This document shows, piece after piece, positions 34,401 to 44,606 of a stretch of 64,000 nucleotides of DNA. The stretch is from Stappia sp. TSB10P1A (lineage in GTDB: Bacteria > Pseudomonadota > Alphaproteobacteria > Rhizobiales > Stappiaceae): assembly GCF_900185725.1 (NCBI RefSeq), contig NZ_FYAU01000024.1, positions 1 to 64,000 on the forward strand. Reading direction: 5' to 3'. The notes under the pieces were generated by a model that saw nothing but the letters and a program-made list of their open reading frames with translations, searched no databases and had not been told where the DNA came from. The first letter of the stretch is position 1. Every line of letters starts with the position of its first letter. The position numbers and the translations under genes were made by a program.

Positions 34401-35975
34401 TTGCCGTTTTATATTCGCAAATCCGTATCTGCGGGCCCGTTTCGTTTCAATTTTTCCAAGGGCGGCGTGGGCCTATCCGTTGGCGTTCGAGGTCTGCGCG
34501 TCGGCACCGGGCCGCGCGGTCACTACATTCATGCCGGACGGGGCGGCCTCTATTACAGGTCCTCCATCAAGCCGGCCGGGACCGGCCCGGCGGAACGGAC
34601 CCCGCCGCCGGCGCCCCGCCCGGACATGGCACCCGAGGCGACCAGCTCGGACGACGTCGAGATGATCGAGATCGAGTCTGCCGACGTTCTTGGCATGCGC
34701 GACGAAACGTTTGGGCACCTGCTCGACGAGATCAATCGCAAAAGCGGACAAATTAAAATGTCGTCCGCATTCTGTTGGACCGCGATCATTGTCACGCTGG
34801 TCGCCGGATTTGCATCTGGAGGCGTCGGGTTTCTCTTCGGCCTGGCCGCAATCCCGGGCTGGATGATTGGGCGGTGGCTCGATTCCTATCGCCGAAGCTC
34901 GGTCCTCTACTATGACCTCGAGGGTGATGCAGAAGCTGCTTATCGGCAACTGGTCGAGGGCTTCGATAGCCTGCAGGCCTGCAAAGGCAAATGGCACATT
35001 GAGGAAAGCGGAGCCGTTACGAGCGATGTCACGAGAAAACGCAATGCTGGTGCGTCTCATCTGGTGAAACGGAAGACAACGCCCCTTTCCTACTCGCTTC
35101 CCGATGTGATCAAGAGCAATTTGACCCCACCGGCACTCGGAGTTGGAAAACAGACCCTGTTTTTCATGCCCGACACCGTACTGGTACAGGATGGTTCGCG
35201 CTTTGGGGCGGTCTCGTACAGCGACTTGACGGTCCACAGGAGCAACAGCCGATTTATCGAAGACGGGGCGGTGCCGTCGGATGCCCAGGTTGTCGGGCAC
35301 ACTTGGAAACATCCCAACAAAAACGGGGGACCGGACCGACGATTTCGCGACAACCGCCAGCTCCCGATATGCCTGTACGAAAGCATCCAACTGCGGAGTG
35401 CAACAGGCCTCAACGAGCTCGTGGAGTTCTCGCAGGCGGGCAAGGGCAGCGGGCTCGAGAGCGGATGCCGGCAACTCGCCGGCCTTCCCAAAGGCAAAAC
35501 AAGTGAAACTCCGCTCCCGCCACGAAGTGACGCTGGCCCCACTCCTGAGGCTTCCCCCCAACCTCAGCCGGAAAAGCGAAGATCGACAAGACGCTTGATA
35601 CTCGCTGTGTTCGCTCTTCTCGTCGGCCTGCCGATAATTGTCACACTCGTACAGGAAAGAGCGGTTAAGCCCGATGCCAGCCTGAAACTCGCAGCGCCGG
35701 CACCGGCGCCGAACGCCAGGCAAGAGGAAACTGTCCGGCCGCCCTCAGTCACGGACAGTCGGCCACCCGACAACCGAGTGGCCGACAACCCCATCCTCGT
35801 GACCAGCACAGCCGTCAATCTTCGCGAGGGTCCAAGTACCCTCACCGGTATTTTGATGACCGTGCCAAAGGGCGGAGCCGTCAGGCGTCTTGGTCAAAAG
35901 GAAGGCTGGAGTCATGTCGAGACGCAGAATGGCATGATCGGCTGGATGTCCAGCGAGTTTCTTGTCAGCAGATAG
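34401..35975 (+). CDS. DUF4236 membrane protein with C-terminal SH3 domain
   Basis: A 524-residue protein. The first 55 residues are a DUF4236 domain: FYIRKSVSAGPFRFNFSKGG, then GLRVGTGPRGHYIHAGRGG and LYYR. Two hydrophobic helices follow (about 125-155), then a 200-residue cytosolic-looking region, another membrane segment (RLILAVFALLVGLPIIVTLV), a Pro-rich linker, and a bacterial SH3-type domain (VNLREGPSTLTG to GWMSSEFL). It starts at a TTG ten bases after GGAGG. The gene is visibly less GC-rich than its neighbours, suggesting acquisition. Function unknown; the SH3 end implies binding of cell-wall or protein ligands outside the membrane. Confidence 0.75.
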   Translation: MPFYIRKSVSAGPFRFNFSKGGVGLSVGVRGLRVGTGPRGHYIHAGRGGLYYRSSIKPAGTGPAERTPPPAPRPDMAPEATSSDDVEMIEIESADVLGMRDETFGHLLDEINRKSGQIKMSSAFCWTAIIVTLVAGFASGGVGFLFGLAAIPGWMIGRWLDSYRRSSVLYYDLEGDAEAAYRQLVEGFDSLQACKGKWHIEESGAVTSDVTRKRNAGASHLVKRKTTPLSYSLPDVIKSNLTPPALGVGKQTLFFMPDTVLVQDGSRFGAVSYSDLTVHRSNSRFIEDGAVPSDAQVVGHTWKHPNKNGGPDRRFRDNRQLPICLYESIQLRSATGLNELVEFSQAGKGSGLESGCRQLAGLPKGKTSETPLPPRSDAGPTPEASPQPQPEKRRSTRRLILAVFALLVGLPIIVTLVQERAVKPDASLKLAAPAPAPNARQEETVRPPSVTDSRPPDNRVADNPILVTSTAVNLREGPSTLTGILMTVPKGGAVRRLGQKEGWSHVETQNGMIGWMSSEFLVSR

Positions 35976-36028
35976 CTTCAGGAACTGGCGGGGAGTTACC
36001 CGCCCCGCACCAGCGCAGCCCCCCACAC

Positions 36029-36748
36029 CTAGCGCGTGCGGTGGCCCTGGAGCCAGCGCTGCCATTGCCGACGCGAGCCGTGGAAGGCGTTGCGGTCGAC
36101 ATCGCCCTTGATGCCGTCGACGCGGCCCTTCGCCGTGTACTGCCAGAACACCCAGTCGCGGCGGTCCTCGTAGCGGCGGTTGGGATGGGCCGCGACAGAG
36201 CGCAGCCAGAAGTCGTAGCCGCGCTTCGCCCCGACCAGCCGGTCGCGGTGGAAATCGACGGAGGAATAGATCACCGGCCGCTTGCCGTAATGGCTCTCCA
36301 TCGCCCGCAGGAACAGGTCCATGTCATGCAGGACCTTCTCGCGGCCCGGGCGCTCCCGGCACCAGGAATGGCCGTTCCATTCCATGTCGAGCACCGGCGG
36401 CAACGCATCCGGGTCGACCGGAACGTTCTCGATGAACCAGGCGATCTGGTCCTCCACCGGACGGCAGAAGAAATAGAAGTGATAGGCGCCGCGCCGCACG
36501 CCGGCCGCCTTGGCGTTCGTCCAGTTCTCCATGAACTTCGGATCGAGATAGTCGCCGCCCTCGGTCGCCTTGATCCAGGCGAACTCGGTGCCGGCCTTCT
36601 TCACCCGGTGCCAATCGATGTCGCCCTGGTAGCGCGCCACATCGATGCCGTGGATGGGATAGTCCTGCGGCTTCGGATCTTCGAAATCGAATGCCGCGCA
36701 GGACGCCACGAAAAGGGTGCAAAACAGGATCAGCACGCGCGCAGTCAT
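36029..36748 (-). CDS. GH25 lysozyme-like lipoprotein
   Basis: A 239-residue protein with a lipoprotein signal ending FVASC. The rest is a GH25 fold: HGIDVARYQGDIDW with the catalytic-site Asp, FAWIKATEGGDYLD, YHFYFFCRP, and PPVLDMEWNG with the catalytic Glu region. It would cleave the glycan backbone of peptidoglycan in the periplasm. Convergent with the DUF4236 gene; a six-bp hairpin GGCGGG/CCCGCC lies between them at 35987-36004. Confidence 0.9.
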   Translation of the reverse strand: MTARVLILFCTLFVASCAAFDFEDPKPQDYPIHGIDVARYQGDIDWHRVKKAGTEFAWIKATEGGDYLDPKFMENWTNAKAAGVRRGAYHFYFFCRPVEDQIAWFIENVPVDPDALPPVLDMEWNGHSWCRERPGREKVLHDMDLFLRAMESHYGKRPVIYSSVDFHRDRLVGAKRGYDFWLRSVAAHPNRRYEDRRDWVFWQYTAKGRVDGIKGDVDRNAFHGSRRQWQRWLQGHRTR

Positions 36749-36900
36749 CGCTCTCTCTTTGGTCCAAAGCCCCCTTTCAACCGGGTCTGGACACTATGAC
36801 CAAAGCGTTAAGGAAGCACTTAGCAATCGAGCGAAGCGGAAATGAGATGAGGCCAAACCTTTCGGTTCGGCCTCACATGATCGTGATCGCAGCGCCGGCC

Positions 36901-37338
36901 TCAGCCGAGCGGCGGAATGCGCAGCACCTGGCCCGGATAGATCTTGTCCGGCTCGGCCAGCATCGGCTTGTTGGCCTCGAAGATCACCATGTATTTGGAG
37001 CCGTCGCCATAGGCCTTCTTGGCCACCGCCCACAGCGTATCGCCCTTCGCCACCGTGTGGAAGCTGGCTTCCGGCGCGCTGGCGGCGACCGCGATCTCCT
37101 CTTCCACCCTGGCAACGCCGAGCACGTTGCCGGCGGCCAGGATCAGCTTCTCGCGGGCTTCCTGGGTCGGGGCGGCACCGGCGATCTTCACCGTGTCGCC
37201 GGACACTTCCACCTTGACGTCGCCGTCGAGGCCGAGCGCCGCCACTTCCTTCTCGATCGCCGCGGCCGCATCGGCCTCCGGCTCCTTGCTGCCCCACAGC
37301 GATTTGCCTGCATCCTTCACGAAATCAAAAAAGCCCAT
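36901..37338 (-). CDS. BON-LysM domain protein (YgaU-like)
   Basis: A 145-residue protein: an N-terminal lead MGFFDFVKDAGKSLWG, a BON-like region (about 25-85, with VKVEVSGDTVKIAGAAP), and a C-terminal LysM (FHTVAKGDTLWAVAKKAYGD, then IYPGQVLRIP). It matches the YgaU/LysM small-protein family linked to potassium sensing or envelope functions. No signal peptide. The ATG at 37338 has GGGGAG eight bases upstream. Confidence 0.88.
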   Translation of the reverse strand: MGFFDFVKDAGKSLWGSKEPEADAAAAIEKEVAALGLDGDVKVEVSGDTVKIAGAAPTQEAREKLILAAGNVLGVARVEEEIAVAASAPEASFHTVAKGDTLWAVAKKAYGDGSKYMVIFEANKPMLAEPDKIYPGQVLRIPPLG

Positions 37339-37620
37339 GTCGCGGCTCCCCTTCGGTCCTGCCCCATCGCGGCTGATGCCGCGCGGTCCCATCTGACGCG
37401 GCAGGTGCCGCGTCTCCCACTGCAACAGCGCGGCTTGCCCGCGCCGTTCGACACCAGTGTCAGCCGCAGTCAATACAGCCGCCAGGGCCGGATTCCTGTG
37501 ACAGGCAACACAGAAATCCGCCGGGCCGGAGAAAGGCCGGCCTTGCAAGGCGCGCCGGCAACTGGCAATCAGTCAGGAAGCCGCTCAGGCTCCGCCCCGC
37601 CCTGCCAGACCCGGATCGCC

Positions 37621-38424
37621 ATGACCGACCGCCTGACCATCGCCACCTGGAACATCAACTCGGTGCGGCTGCGGCTGCCGATCGTCGAGAAGCTGATCCT
37701 CGACCATGCGCCGGACGTGATCTGCCTGCAGGAAACCAAGTGCGCGGACGGCAATTTTCCGCTCTCCGCCTTCCGCAAGCTCGGCTACGAGCATATCGCG
37801 ATCAAGGGCCAGAAGGGCTATCACGGCGTCGCGACGATCTCCCGCCGCCCCTTCCTCGACGAGGAGCGGATCGACTACTGCACCAAGGGCGACAGCCGGC
37901 ATCTTTCGACCGGCATCCCCTTCGGCGGCGACCGCTTCACCCTGCAGAACTTCTATGTGCCGGCCGGCGGCGACCTGCCCGATCCGGAGCTCAACGACAA
38001 GTTCGCGCACAAGCTCGCCTTTCTCGACGAGATGGGCGAGCGCTTCGCCGCGATGTCCGGCAATGCCATCGTCGTCGGCGACCTCAATGTGGCGCCCTAC
38101 GAGCATGACGTGTGGTCGCACAAGCAGCTCTTGAAGATCGTCAGCCACACGCCGATCGAATGCGAGAAGCTGGAGGCGGTGCGCACCGCCGCCGGCCTTA
38201 CCGACGTGATGCGCGCCTTCGTGCCGATGGAGGAGAAGCTCTACACTTGGTGGAGCTACCGGGCCGCGGACTGGTCGGCGGCCGACAAGGGCCGCCGCCT
38301 CGATCATGTCTGGGCCAACCCGGCGCTGGCCGGCCAGGCGGTCTCCATGCAGGTGCTGCGCGATGCCCGCGGCTGGGACCAGCCCTCCGACCACGCCCCG
38401 GTGCTGGTGCGGCTGGAGGCTTAA
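37621..38424 (+). CDS. xthA: exodeoxyribonuclease III
   Basis: A 267-residue AP endonuclease/3' exonuclease of the EEP fold for base-excision repair. Catalytic signatures are WNINSVRLRL, CLQETKC with the metal-binding Glu, VVGDLNVAPYEHD, and SDHAPVLV with the catalytic Asp and His. The ATG at 37621 starts exactly at the conserved N-terminus; upstream in-frame sequence is non-homologous. Confidence 0.95.
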   Translation: MTDRLTIATWNINSVRLRLPIVEKLILDHAPDVICLQETKCADGNFPLSAFRKLGYEHIAIKGQKGYHGVATISRRPFLDEERIDYCTKGDSRHLSTGIPFGGDRFTLQNFYVPAGGDLPDPELNDKFAHKLAFLDEMGERFAAMSGNAIVVGDLNVAPYEHDVWSHKQLLKIVSHTPIECEKLEAVRTAAGLTDVMRAFVPMEEKLYTWWSYRAADWSAADKGRRLDHVWANPALAGQAVSMQVLRDARGWDQPSDHAPVLVRLEA

Positions 38425-38451
38425 AGCCGCCTGCAGCCTGCTCCAACGCCC

Positions 38452-39426
38452 TTATGGGCGGATGATCACCTTGCCCTGGGCCTTGCGGTCCGCGAGTTCG
38501 CGCAGGGCGCGCGCCGTCTCCTCGATCGGATAGGCCGCGTGCAGATGCGGCACGATACGCCCCTCGCGCACCCAGGCGAGCAACTGCTCCATATTGTCGC
38601 GATGCGCCTCCGGCTCGCGCACGATGGCATCGCTCCAGAACACGCCGAGCACGTCGCAGCCCTTCAGCATGACCAGATTGAGCGGCAGCTTCGGGATCTC
38701 GCCGGCGGCAAAGCCGACAACCAGATAGCGGCCGCGCCAGGCGGTGGCGCGCAGCGCCGCTTCGGCGTAGTCGCCGCCGACCGGATCGTAGACCACATCG
38801 ACGCCGCTGCCATTGGTGAGCTGCTTCAGCCGGAGCTTGAGGTCGTCCTCGGCATAGTTGACCAGTTCGTCGGCGCCATGGGCGCGGGCGAGCTCCAGCT
38901 TGTCCGCGCTGGAGGCACAGGCGATCACCCGCGCGCCCATCGCCTTGGCGATCTCGACAGCGGCAAGTCCGACGCCGCCCGAGGCGCCGAGCACGGCCAC
39001 GGTCTCGCCCGGCTCCAGCCGCGCCCGATCACGAAAGGCATGCAGCGTTGTGCCATAGGTGACCGACAGGCCGGCCGCCGCCTCGTCCGAAACCTCGTCC
39101 GGCAGGGCGATGAGATCGTCCTCGCTGGCGATCACCGCGCCGCGCACCGCGCCCCAGCGCACATAGCCCATCACCCGGTCGCCCGGCTCGAACGCCTCGA
39201 TCCCTTCGCCCGTCTCCAGCACCCGGCCGGCGAACTCCGCGCCGGGTGAGAACGGCATCTCGGGACGGAACTGATACTTGCCCTGAATGATCAGCGTATC
39301 GAAGAAGTTGAGCGCCGCGGCGTGGACCTCCACCAGCACCTCCCCCGGCCCGGGCGTCGGCATCTCGATGTCGCGCAGGACGAGATCCTCGGGCGCGCCG
39401 AAGCGTTCGCACAAGATGGCTTTCAC
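38452..39426 (-). CDS. NADPH:quinone oxidoreductase family protein
   Basis: A 324-residue zinc-free medium-chain dehydrogenase. It shows PGPGEVLVEVHAAALNFFD, the NADPH loop VLGASGGVGLAAVEIAKAMG, and DVVYDPVGGDYAEAALRA. These enzymes reduce quinones or enoyl substrates; the substrate here is not known. It begins at a GTG (39426) seven bases after GGGGAG. Convergent with xthA, divergent from the RNA methyltransferase. Confidence 0.9.
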   Translation of the reverse strand: MKAILCERFGAPEDLVLRDIEMPTPGPGEVLVEVHAAALNFFDTLIIQGKYQFRPEMPFSPGAEFAGRVLETGEGIEAFEPGDRVMGYVRWGAVRGAVIASEDDLIALPDEVSDEAAAGLSVTYGTTLHAFRDRARLEPGETVAVLGASGGVGLAAVEIAKAMGARVIACASSADKLELARAHGADELVNYAEDDLKLRLKQLTNGSGVDVVYDPVGGDYAEAALRATAWRGRYLVVGFAAGEIPKLPLNLVMLKGCDVLGVFWSDAIVREPEAHRDNMEQLLAWVREGRIVPHLHAAYPIEETARALRELADRKAQGKVIIRP

Positions 39427-39604
39427 GGATGACTCCCCCAACTGTTCCCCAAGTTTTCCCCAAGCCTCGCCTAGCACGGCCTGCGAAGTCCTGGAAGCAG
39501 CGAAGGCCCGCAAACTTGCCAGGGCCGCGGCCAGCCGCTATCTCCGGGCACCTGCGGTTGCCCGGCACCGGCCGGGCACAACGACAAGGAGGTCGCAAGG
39601 CGAC

Positions 39605-40156
39605 ATGCGCGGTTATTTCGCCGTCGGAGCGGAAGGCATTTCCAAGCAGATGAACCTCGGCAACCTGATGCGCTCGGCGCATGCCTTCGGGGCGAGCTTC
39701 TTCTTCACCGTCGATGCCGACAAGCGGATCCGCAGGGCGCCGGCCTCCGACACGTCGAAGAGCACCGGTCATCTGCCGCTGTTCCACTGGCCCTCGATCG
39801 CCGAGATGGACCTGCCGCAGGGCTGCCAGCTTGTCGGCGTCGAACTGACCGACGAAGCGATCGACCTGCCGAGCTTCATGCATCCGCTGCAGGCAGCCTA
39901 TATCCTCGGTCCCGAGCGCGGCTCGCTCTCGCCGGACATGCAGGCGGCCTGCCAGCACATCATCAAGATCCCGACCAAGTTCTGCCTGAACATCGCGATT
40001 GCCGGGGCCGTGGTGCTCTATGACCGCCACCGGGTGCATGGACAATATGCCGCACGCCCGCTGACCGCCGGCGGCCCGAAGACGCCGCGCCCGGAGCACA
40101 GGCATGGCGGCCCGATCATGCGCACCGGGCGCAAGATCCCCGGCCAGCCGGACTAA
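39605..40156 (+). CDS. SpoU/TrmH-type RNA methyltransferase
   Basis: A 183-residue protein with the three SPOUT motifs: NLGNLMRSAHAFGASFFF, AYILGPERGSLSPDM, and IKIPTKFCLNIAIAGAVVLY, which form the trefoil knot that binds SAM. It lacks the N-terminal RNA-binding extension of RlmB-like enzymes, similar to small TrmL-like proteins, but the target is unknown. The ATG at 39605 follows AAGG by four bases, with a longer AAGGAGG further upstream. Confidence 0.88.
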   Translation: MRGYFAVGAEGISKQMNLGNLMRSAHAFGASFFFTVDADKRIRRAPASDTSKSTGHLPLFHWPSIAEMDLPQGCQLVGVELTDEAIDLPSFMHPLQAAYILGPERGSLSPDMQAACQHIIKIPTKFCLNIAIAGAVVLYDRHRVHGQYAARPLTAGGPKTPRPEHRHGGPIMRTGRKIPGQPD

Positions 40157-40196
40157 CGGGAGACGCGCGCCCCAAGGGTGGATCGGCGGCGCGAGG

Positions 40197-41237
40197 TCAG
40201 CGCCGGCCGCGCGAGCGGGCCACCCGGCCGAGCGTCAGCAGCACATCGCCGACCAGCGCCTCGGCCAGGGCCGGCGACTTGCGCGCCGCCGCCACCGCAT
40301 CCGCCAGCCGCTCGCCCGCCTTGGCAAGGTCGTCTCCCGACCACAGCGACAGCTCCCGCGCGACAAGGTCGCGGCGCTTGTAGAAGATCGGCGGACGCGC
40401 CTGCTCGACGACGCGGGCCGGCGGCACGCCGCGGTCGACCTCCGCCCTGGCGCGGGCGAGGAACTGGAAATGCCGCAGCGCTGCCGAGGCGATCATGTCG
40501 GCGCGCTGGCCGCTGGCCGACAACCGCTCCAGCCCGTGGTCAAGCGTGCCAAGATCACCAAGCGCGGCCGCATCGATCAACTCGTCGACGGCAAAGGCCG
40601 AGGCATCGCCGATCACCGCCTCGACATCGGCGACATCGATGCGCTCGCGCCCATAGGCATAGAGGCAGAGCTTGCGCACCTCGCCGCGGCTGGCCAGCCG
40701 GTCGGCGCCGAGCAGCCCCATCAGCACCTGTCGCGCCTCGCGGCTGATCGCAAGGCCGGCCTCGCGCAATTCGCCGTCGATCACCCGCTCCAGATCGCGC
40801 GCCTCGTCGCCATAGCAGGGGATCGCCACCGCCTTGCGGTCGCGCTCGAACTTGCCGCGCAGGCCCGTGCCCTTCTTCAGGTCGCCCGCCTCGATCACCA
40901 CCAGCGCGCTTTCCGCGCGCAGTTCGCCGAACAGCGGATCGACCGCCGGCGACAGGTTCTTGCCCGCCCCGTCGCGCAGCCAGACCACCCGCCGGCCGCC
41001 GAACAGCGGCACGGTCGAGGCCTCGTCGATCAGCCGCGCCGGGTCGGAGACCACCTCGGTGGCATCCAGGCGAACGAGCGAGAAGGGATCGTCGACGCCG
41101 CCGGAAGCGCGCGTCACCAGCGCCTGGGCGCGCTCGGAGACGAGCCCGGTATCAGGCCCGAAGACGAGGACGAGGGAGACGTCGGCCGGCGGTTCGGCGA
41201 TGAAACGGTCGATCTCGCCGGCCTTGAGCGCGACCAT
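40197..41237 (-). CDS. holA: DNA polymerase III subunit delta
   Basis: A 346-residue clamp-loader delta subunit. It shows the delta N-terminal pattern LVLVFGPDTGLVSERAQAL, VPLFGGRRVVWLRD, and DLKKGTGLRGKFERD, then a helical C-terminal part. It opens the beta clamp in the DnaX complex. Located directly after lptE on the same strand, a standard leuS-lptE-holA arrangement. Confidence 0.93.
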   Translation of the reverse strand: MVALKAGEIDRFIAEPPADVSLVLVFGPDTGLVSERAQALVTRASGGVDDPFSLVRLDATEVVSDPARLIDEASTVPLFGGRRVVWLRDGAGKNLSPAVDPLFGELRAESALVVIEAGDLKKGTGLRGKFERDRKAVAIPCYGDEARDLERVIDGELREAGLAISREARQVLMGLLGADRLASRGEVRKLCLYAYGRERIDVADVEAVIGDASAFAVDELIDAAALGDLGTLDHGLERLSASGQRADMIASAALRHFQFLARARAEVDRGVPPARVVEQARPPIFYKRRDLVARELSLWSGDDLAKAGERLADAVAAARKSPALAEALVGDVLLTLGRVARSRGRR

Positions 41238-41243
41238 CGCGGA

Positions 41244-41822
41244 TCAGCCGCGGGACGCGAAGAAGCCGGCGAGCCGCGTCTGGATGTCGCCGGCCACCAT
41301 CTTCGCCGCCCGGTCCTCGGCATCGCGCTGGGCGCGCAGGTTGGCGAAGCGCTGGCTGGAGAAGTCGAAGGAGGCGGAGCCGAAGGCGCGGCCCGTGGTC
41401 ACCGTGCGGCCCGTACCGAGCTCGCTCAGCACATAGGTGGCGTTGACGGTGACCGTATAGGCTGACGGCACGTCGGCGAGCCGCTCGACGCCGACCTCGT
41501 TGAGCGGCCGGTCGATCAGGATCCGCAGCCGGTAGCGCTGCTCGCCCGCCTCGCGGCCGCGGCGGAAGCCGAAGATCAGCTCGTTGCGCAGCACCTGGCC
41601 GACCCGGTCGAGATCCTCCCTGGAGGAGGTCTCCACCAGATCGATGTCGATGGCCGCCAGTTCGCTGGCGACGGCGGGGGAGGCTCCCGACACTCCGCCG
41701 ATGGTGCCGTAGAGCGGCCGCACCTGGCAGGCGCCGGCAAGCAGCGCCGCACCGATGACGAGAACGGCGAGCGTCCGCCGGCGGGCGGGCTGCTGCGGTT
41801 GCGGATGGTCACACGACGACAT
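41244..41822 (-). CDS. lptE: LPS-assembly lipoprotein LptE
   Basis: A 192-residue lipoprotein with signal peptide ending LLAGAC and the LptE-type mature start QVRPLYG. It would plug the LptD barrel that places lipopolysaccharide in the outer leaflet. Sequence identity of LptE is low, so the call leans on size, the RPLYG start and the position between leuS and holA. Its first 14 bases overlap the end of leuS. Confidence 0.88.
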   Translation of the reverse strand: MSSCDHPQPQQPARRRTLAVLVIGAALLAGACQVRPLYGTIGGVSGASPAVASELAAIDIDLVETSSREDLDRVGQVLRNELIFGFRRGREAGEQRYRLRILIDRPLNEVGVERLADVPSAYTVTVNATYVLSELGTGRTVTTGRAFGSASFDFSSQRFANLRAQRDAEDRAAKMVAGDIQTRLAGFFASRG

Positions 41823-44418
41823 TCACGATCCTCTGCGGAACCACGATGATCTTGCGGGCGGGCTTGCCGTCCAGCGCGCGCTGCACGGCCTCGAGCAGCA
41901 AGGTAGCCGCTTCGACCTCCTCATTGGAAGCCTCGCGTGAGACGACGAGGTCCGCGCGCTTCTTGCCGTTGACCTGCACCGGCAGGGTGATGGTCGCCTC
42001 GACCAGGAGATCCGCCTCGATCTCCGGCCAGCCCTGCGTTGCCAGCAGGCTCTCGTGGCCGAGCGCCCGCCAGCATTCCTCGGCCAGGTGCGGCGCCATC
42101 GGCGCCATCATCTGCACCAGGAAGGCCGCCGCCTCGCGCTGGGCGAAGCGCATGTCGTCGCCCTCCGCGCCGCCCTGCAAGGCCTTGGACAGCGTGTTGA
42201 CCAGTTCGTAGATCCGGGCGACGGCGCGGTTGAAGGACAGCGCCTCGATATCGGCCGAGATCGCCTGGCAGGCCTTGTGGGTCGCCCGGCGCAGGGCGGT
42301 CGCCGCCTCGCCGAACGCGTCGGGACGCGCCGTCTGCGGCACGCTCTCGCCGATCTCGGAGATCAGCCGCCAGACGCGCTGCATGAAGCGCCAGGCGCCC
42401 TGCACCCCGTCCTCGGTCCACTGCACGTCGCGCTCGGGCGGGCTGTCGGACAGCATGAACCAGCGGGCCGTGTCGGCGCCGTAAGTCTCGATGATGTCGG
42501 TCGGGTCGACGGTGTTCTTCTTCGACTTCGACATCTTCTCGATGGAGCCGATGGCGACTTCCTCGCCGCTCTCCAGCAGGAAGGCCTTGCGCACCTCGCC
42601 GTCGCCCTCGATGCGCACTTCGGCCGGCGAGACCCAGCCGCCGCCCGGCGCCTTGTAGGTCTCGTGCGTCACCATGCCTTGCGTGAACAGGCCTCGGAAC
42701 GGCTCCTTGACGCTCAGATGCCCGGTGACGCTCATCGCCCTGGCGAAGAAGCGCGAATAGAGCAGGTGCAGGATCGCGTGCTCGATGCCGCCGATATACT
42801 GGTCGACCGGCAGCCAGGCATCCGCCACCGCCTTGTCGGTCGGCGTCTTGGCGCGCGGATCGGTGAAGCGGGCGAAATACCACGAGGAATCGACGAACGT
42901 GTCCATCGTGTCGGTCTCGCGCCGCGCCGGCTTGCCGCAATTCGGACAGGCGACGTTGCGCCAGGTCGGATGGCGGTCGAGCGGATTGCCCGGCTTGTCG
43001 AAGTCGATGTCGTCGGGCAGTTGCACCGGCAGGTCGGCCACCGGCACCGGCACCACGCCGCAATCGTCGCAATGGATGACCGGGATCGGGCAGCCCCAGT
43101 AGCGCTGGCGCGAGATGCCCCAGTCGCGCAGGCGGTAATTGACCTGGCGCTGCGCCTGCGGCGCCCCGTCCAGCATCGCCGCCTCCAGCCGCACGGCCAC
43201 CGCTTCCTTGGCATCCGCGATCGACAGACCGTCCATGAAGGCGGAATTGTAGATCGTGCCCTCGTCCGTATAGGCCTCGTCGCGGATCTCGAAGGTCTCC
43301 GGATCCGCCCCGTTCGGCAGCACCACCGGGCGCACCGGCAGGTGATACTTGCGGGCGAAGTCGAGGTCGCGCTGGTCATGCGCCGGGCAGGCGAAGATCG
43401 CGCCGGTGCCGTAGTCCATCAGGATGAAGTTGGCGATATAGACCGGCAGCGTGATCGAGGGGTCGAGCGGATGGACGACCGTCAGCCCGGTGTCGATGCC
43501 GATCTTCTCCGCCGTCTCGATGGCCTCGGCCGAGGTGCCGATGCGCCGGCACTCCTCGACGAAGGCGGCGATCTTCGGATCGCCCTCGGCGAGCCTGCGC
43601 GAGATCGGATGGTCCGGCGACAGGCCCATGAAGGAGGCGCCGAACAGCGTGTCCGGGCGGGTGGTAAAGATCTCCAGCGACGTGTCGCCGGTCGGGGCGG
43701 GCGTCGAGAAGGCGAAGCGCACGCGCAGGCCCTCGGACCGGCCGATCCAGTTCTTCTGCATCAGGCGGACCTTGTCCGGCCAGCGATCGAGCGTGTCGAG
43801 CGCCGACAACAGCTCTTCCGACCAGTCGGAGATCTTGAAGAACCACTGGGTCAGCTCGCGCTGCTCGACCAAGGCGCCGGAGCGCCAGCCGCGCCCGTCG
43901 ATCACCTGCTCGTTGGCGAGCACGGTCATGTCGACCGGGTCCCAGTTGACCTTGGAGTTCTTGCGATAGGCAAGGCCGGCCTTCAGGAAATCCAGGAACA
44001 GGTGCTGCTGCTGGGTATAATACTCGACGTCGCAGGTGGCAAACTCGCGCTCCCAGTCGAGCGACAGGCCCATGATCTTCAACTGGCCGCGCATCGTCGC
44101 GATGTTCTGATAGGTCCAGTCGCGCGGATGCACCTTGTTCTGCATCGCCGCGTTTTCCGCCGGCATGCCGAAGGCGTCCCAGCCCATCGGGTGCAGCACG
44201 TTGAAGCCGCGCGCCCGCTTGTAGCGCGCCACGACATCGCCCATGGCATAGTTGCGCACATGCCCCATGTGGATGCGCCCCGACGGATAGGGGAACATCT
44301 CGAGCACGTAATACTTCGGCCGGGGATCCTCGTTGCGGGTGGCGAAAACCTTCGCCTCGTCCCAGACCTTCTGCCAGCGGCTTTCCGCTTCGCGGGCGTT
44401 GTAGCGCTCCGTCGCCAT
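41809..44418 (-). CDS. leuS: leucyl-tRNA synthetase
   Basis: An 869-residue class I synthetase of normal length. The HIGH-type motif reads [15 protein letters not shown] near residue 45, a CP1 editing domain with [12 protein letters not shown] follows, and the KMSKS motif is [14 protein letters not shown]. The C-terminal anticodon and zinc-free end [16 protein letters not shown] is normal. The ATG at 44418 matches the conserved N-terminus [16 protein letters not shown]. Confidence 0.97.
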   Translation of the reverse strand: MATERYNAREAESRWQKVWDEAKVFATRNEDPRPKYYVLEMFPYPSGRIHMGHVRNYAMGDVVARYKRARGFNVLHPMGWDAFGMPAENAAMQNKVHPRDWTYQNIATMRGQLKIMGLSLDWEREFATCDVEYYTQQQHLFLDFLKAGLAYRKNSKVNWDPVDMTVLANEQVIDGRGWRSGALVEQRELTQWFFKISDWSEELLSALDTLDRWPDKVRLMQKNWIGRSEGLRVRFAFSTPAPTGDTSLEIFTTRPDTLFGASFMGLSPDHPISRRLAEGDPKIAAFVEECRRIGTSAEAIETAEKIGIDTGLTVVHPLDPSITLPVYIANFILMDYGTGAIFACPAHDQRDLDFARKYHLPVRPVVLPNGADPETFEIRDEAYTDEGTIYNSAFMDGLSIADAKEAVAVRLEAAMLDGAPQAQRQVNYRLRDWGISRQRYWGCPIPVIHCDDCGVVPVPVADLPVQLPDDIDFDKPGNPLDRHPTWRNVACPNCGKPARRETDTMDTFVDSSWYFARFTDPRAKTPTDKAVADAWLPVDQYIGGIEHAILHLLYSRFFARAMSVTGHLSVKEPFRGLFTQGMVTHETYKAPGGGWVSPAEVRIEGDGEVRKAFLLESGEEVAIGSIEKMSKSKKNTVDPTDIIETYGADTARWFMLSDSPPERDVQWTEDGVQGAWRFMQRVWRLISEIGESVPQTARPDAFGEAATALRRATHKACQAISADIEALSFNRAVARIYELVNTLSKALQGGAEGDDMRFAQREAAAFLVQMMAPMAPHLAEECWRALGHESLLATQGWPEIEADLLVEATITLPVQVNGKKRADLVVSREASNEEVEAATLLLEAVQRALDGKPARKIIVVPQRIVNVVV

Positions 44419-44606
44419 GATGTCGTGTGCTTCGCTCGTTGCCGTGAAAAGAAATGATGTGGCGCGACTGTCACCAGAAATCGCCGGCCCGGTCAACCGG
44501 CAAGGCCGGCGGCGCGCGCCTCTCCCCTCCAGGACTTGCATTCGCGCCGCACCCGTCGCATGTCCATGGCAGCGACCGCAACGCCCAAGCACGAAGAGCC
44601 AGCAAG

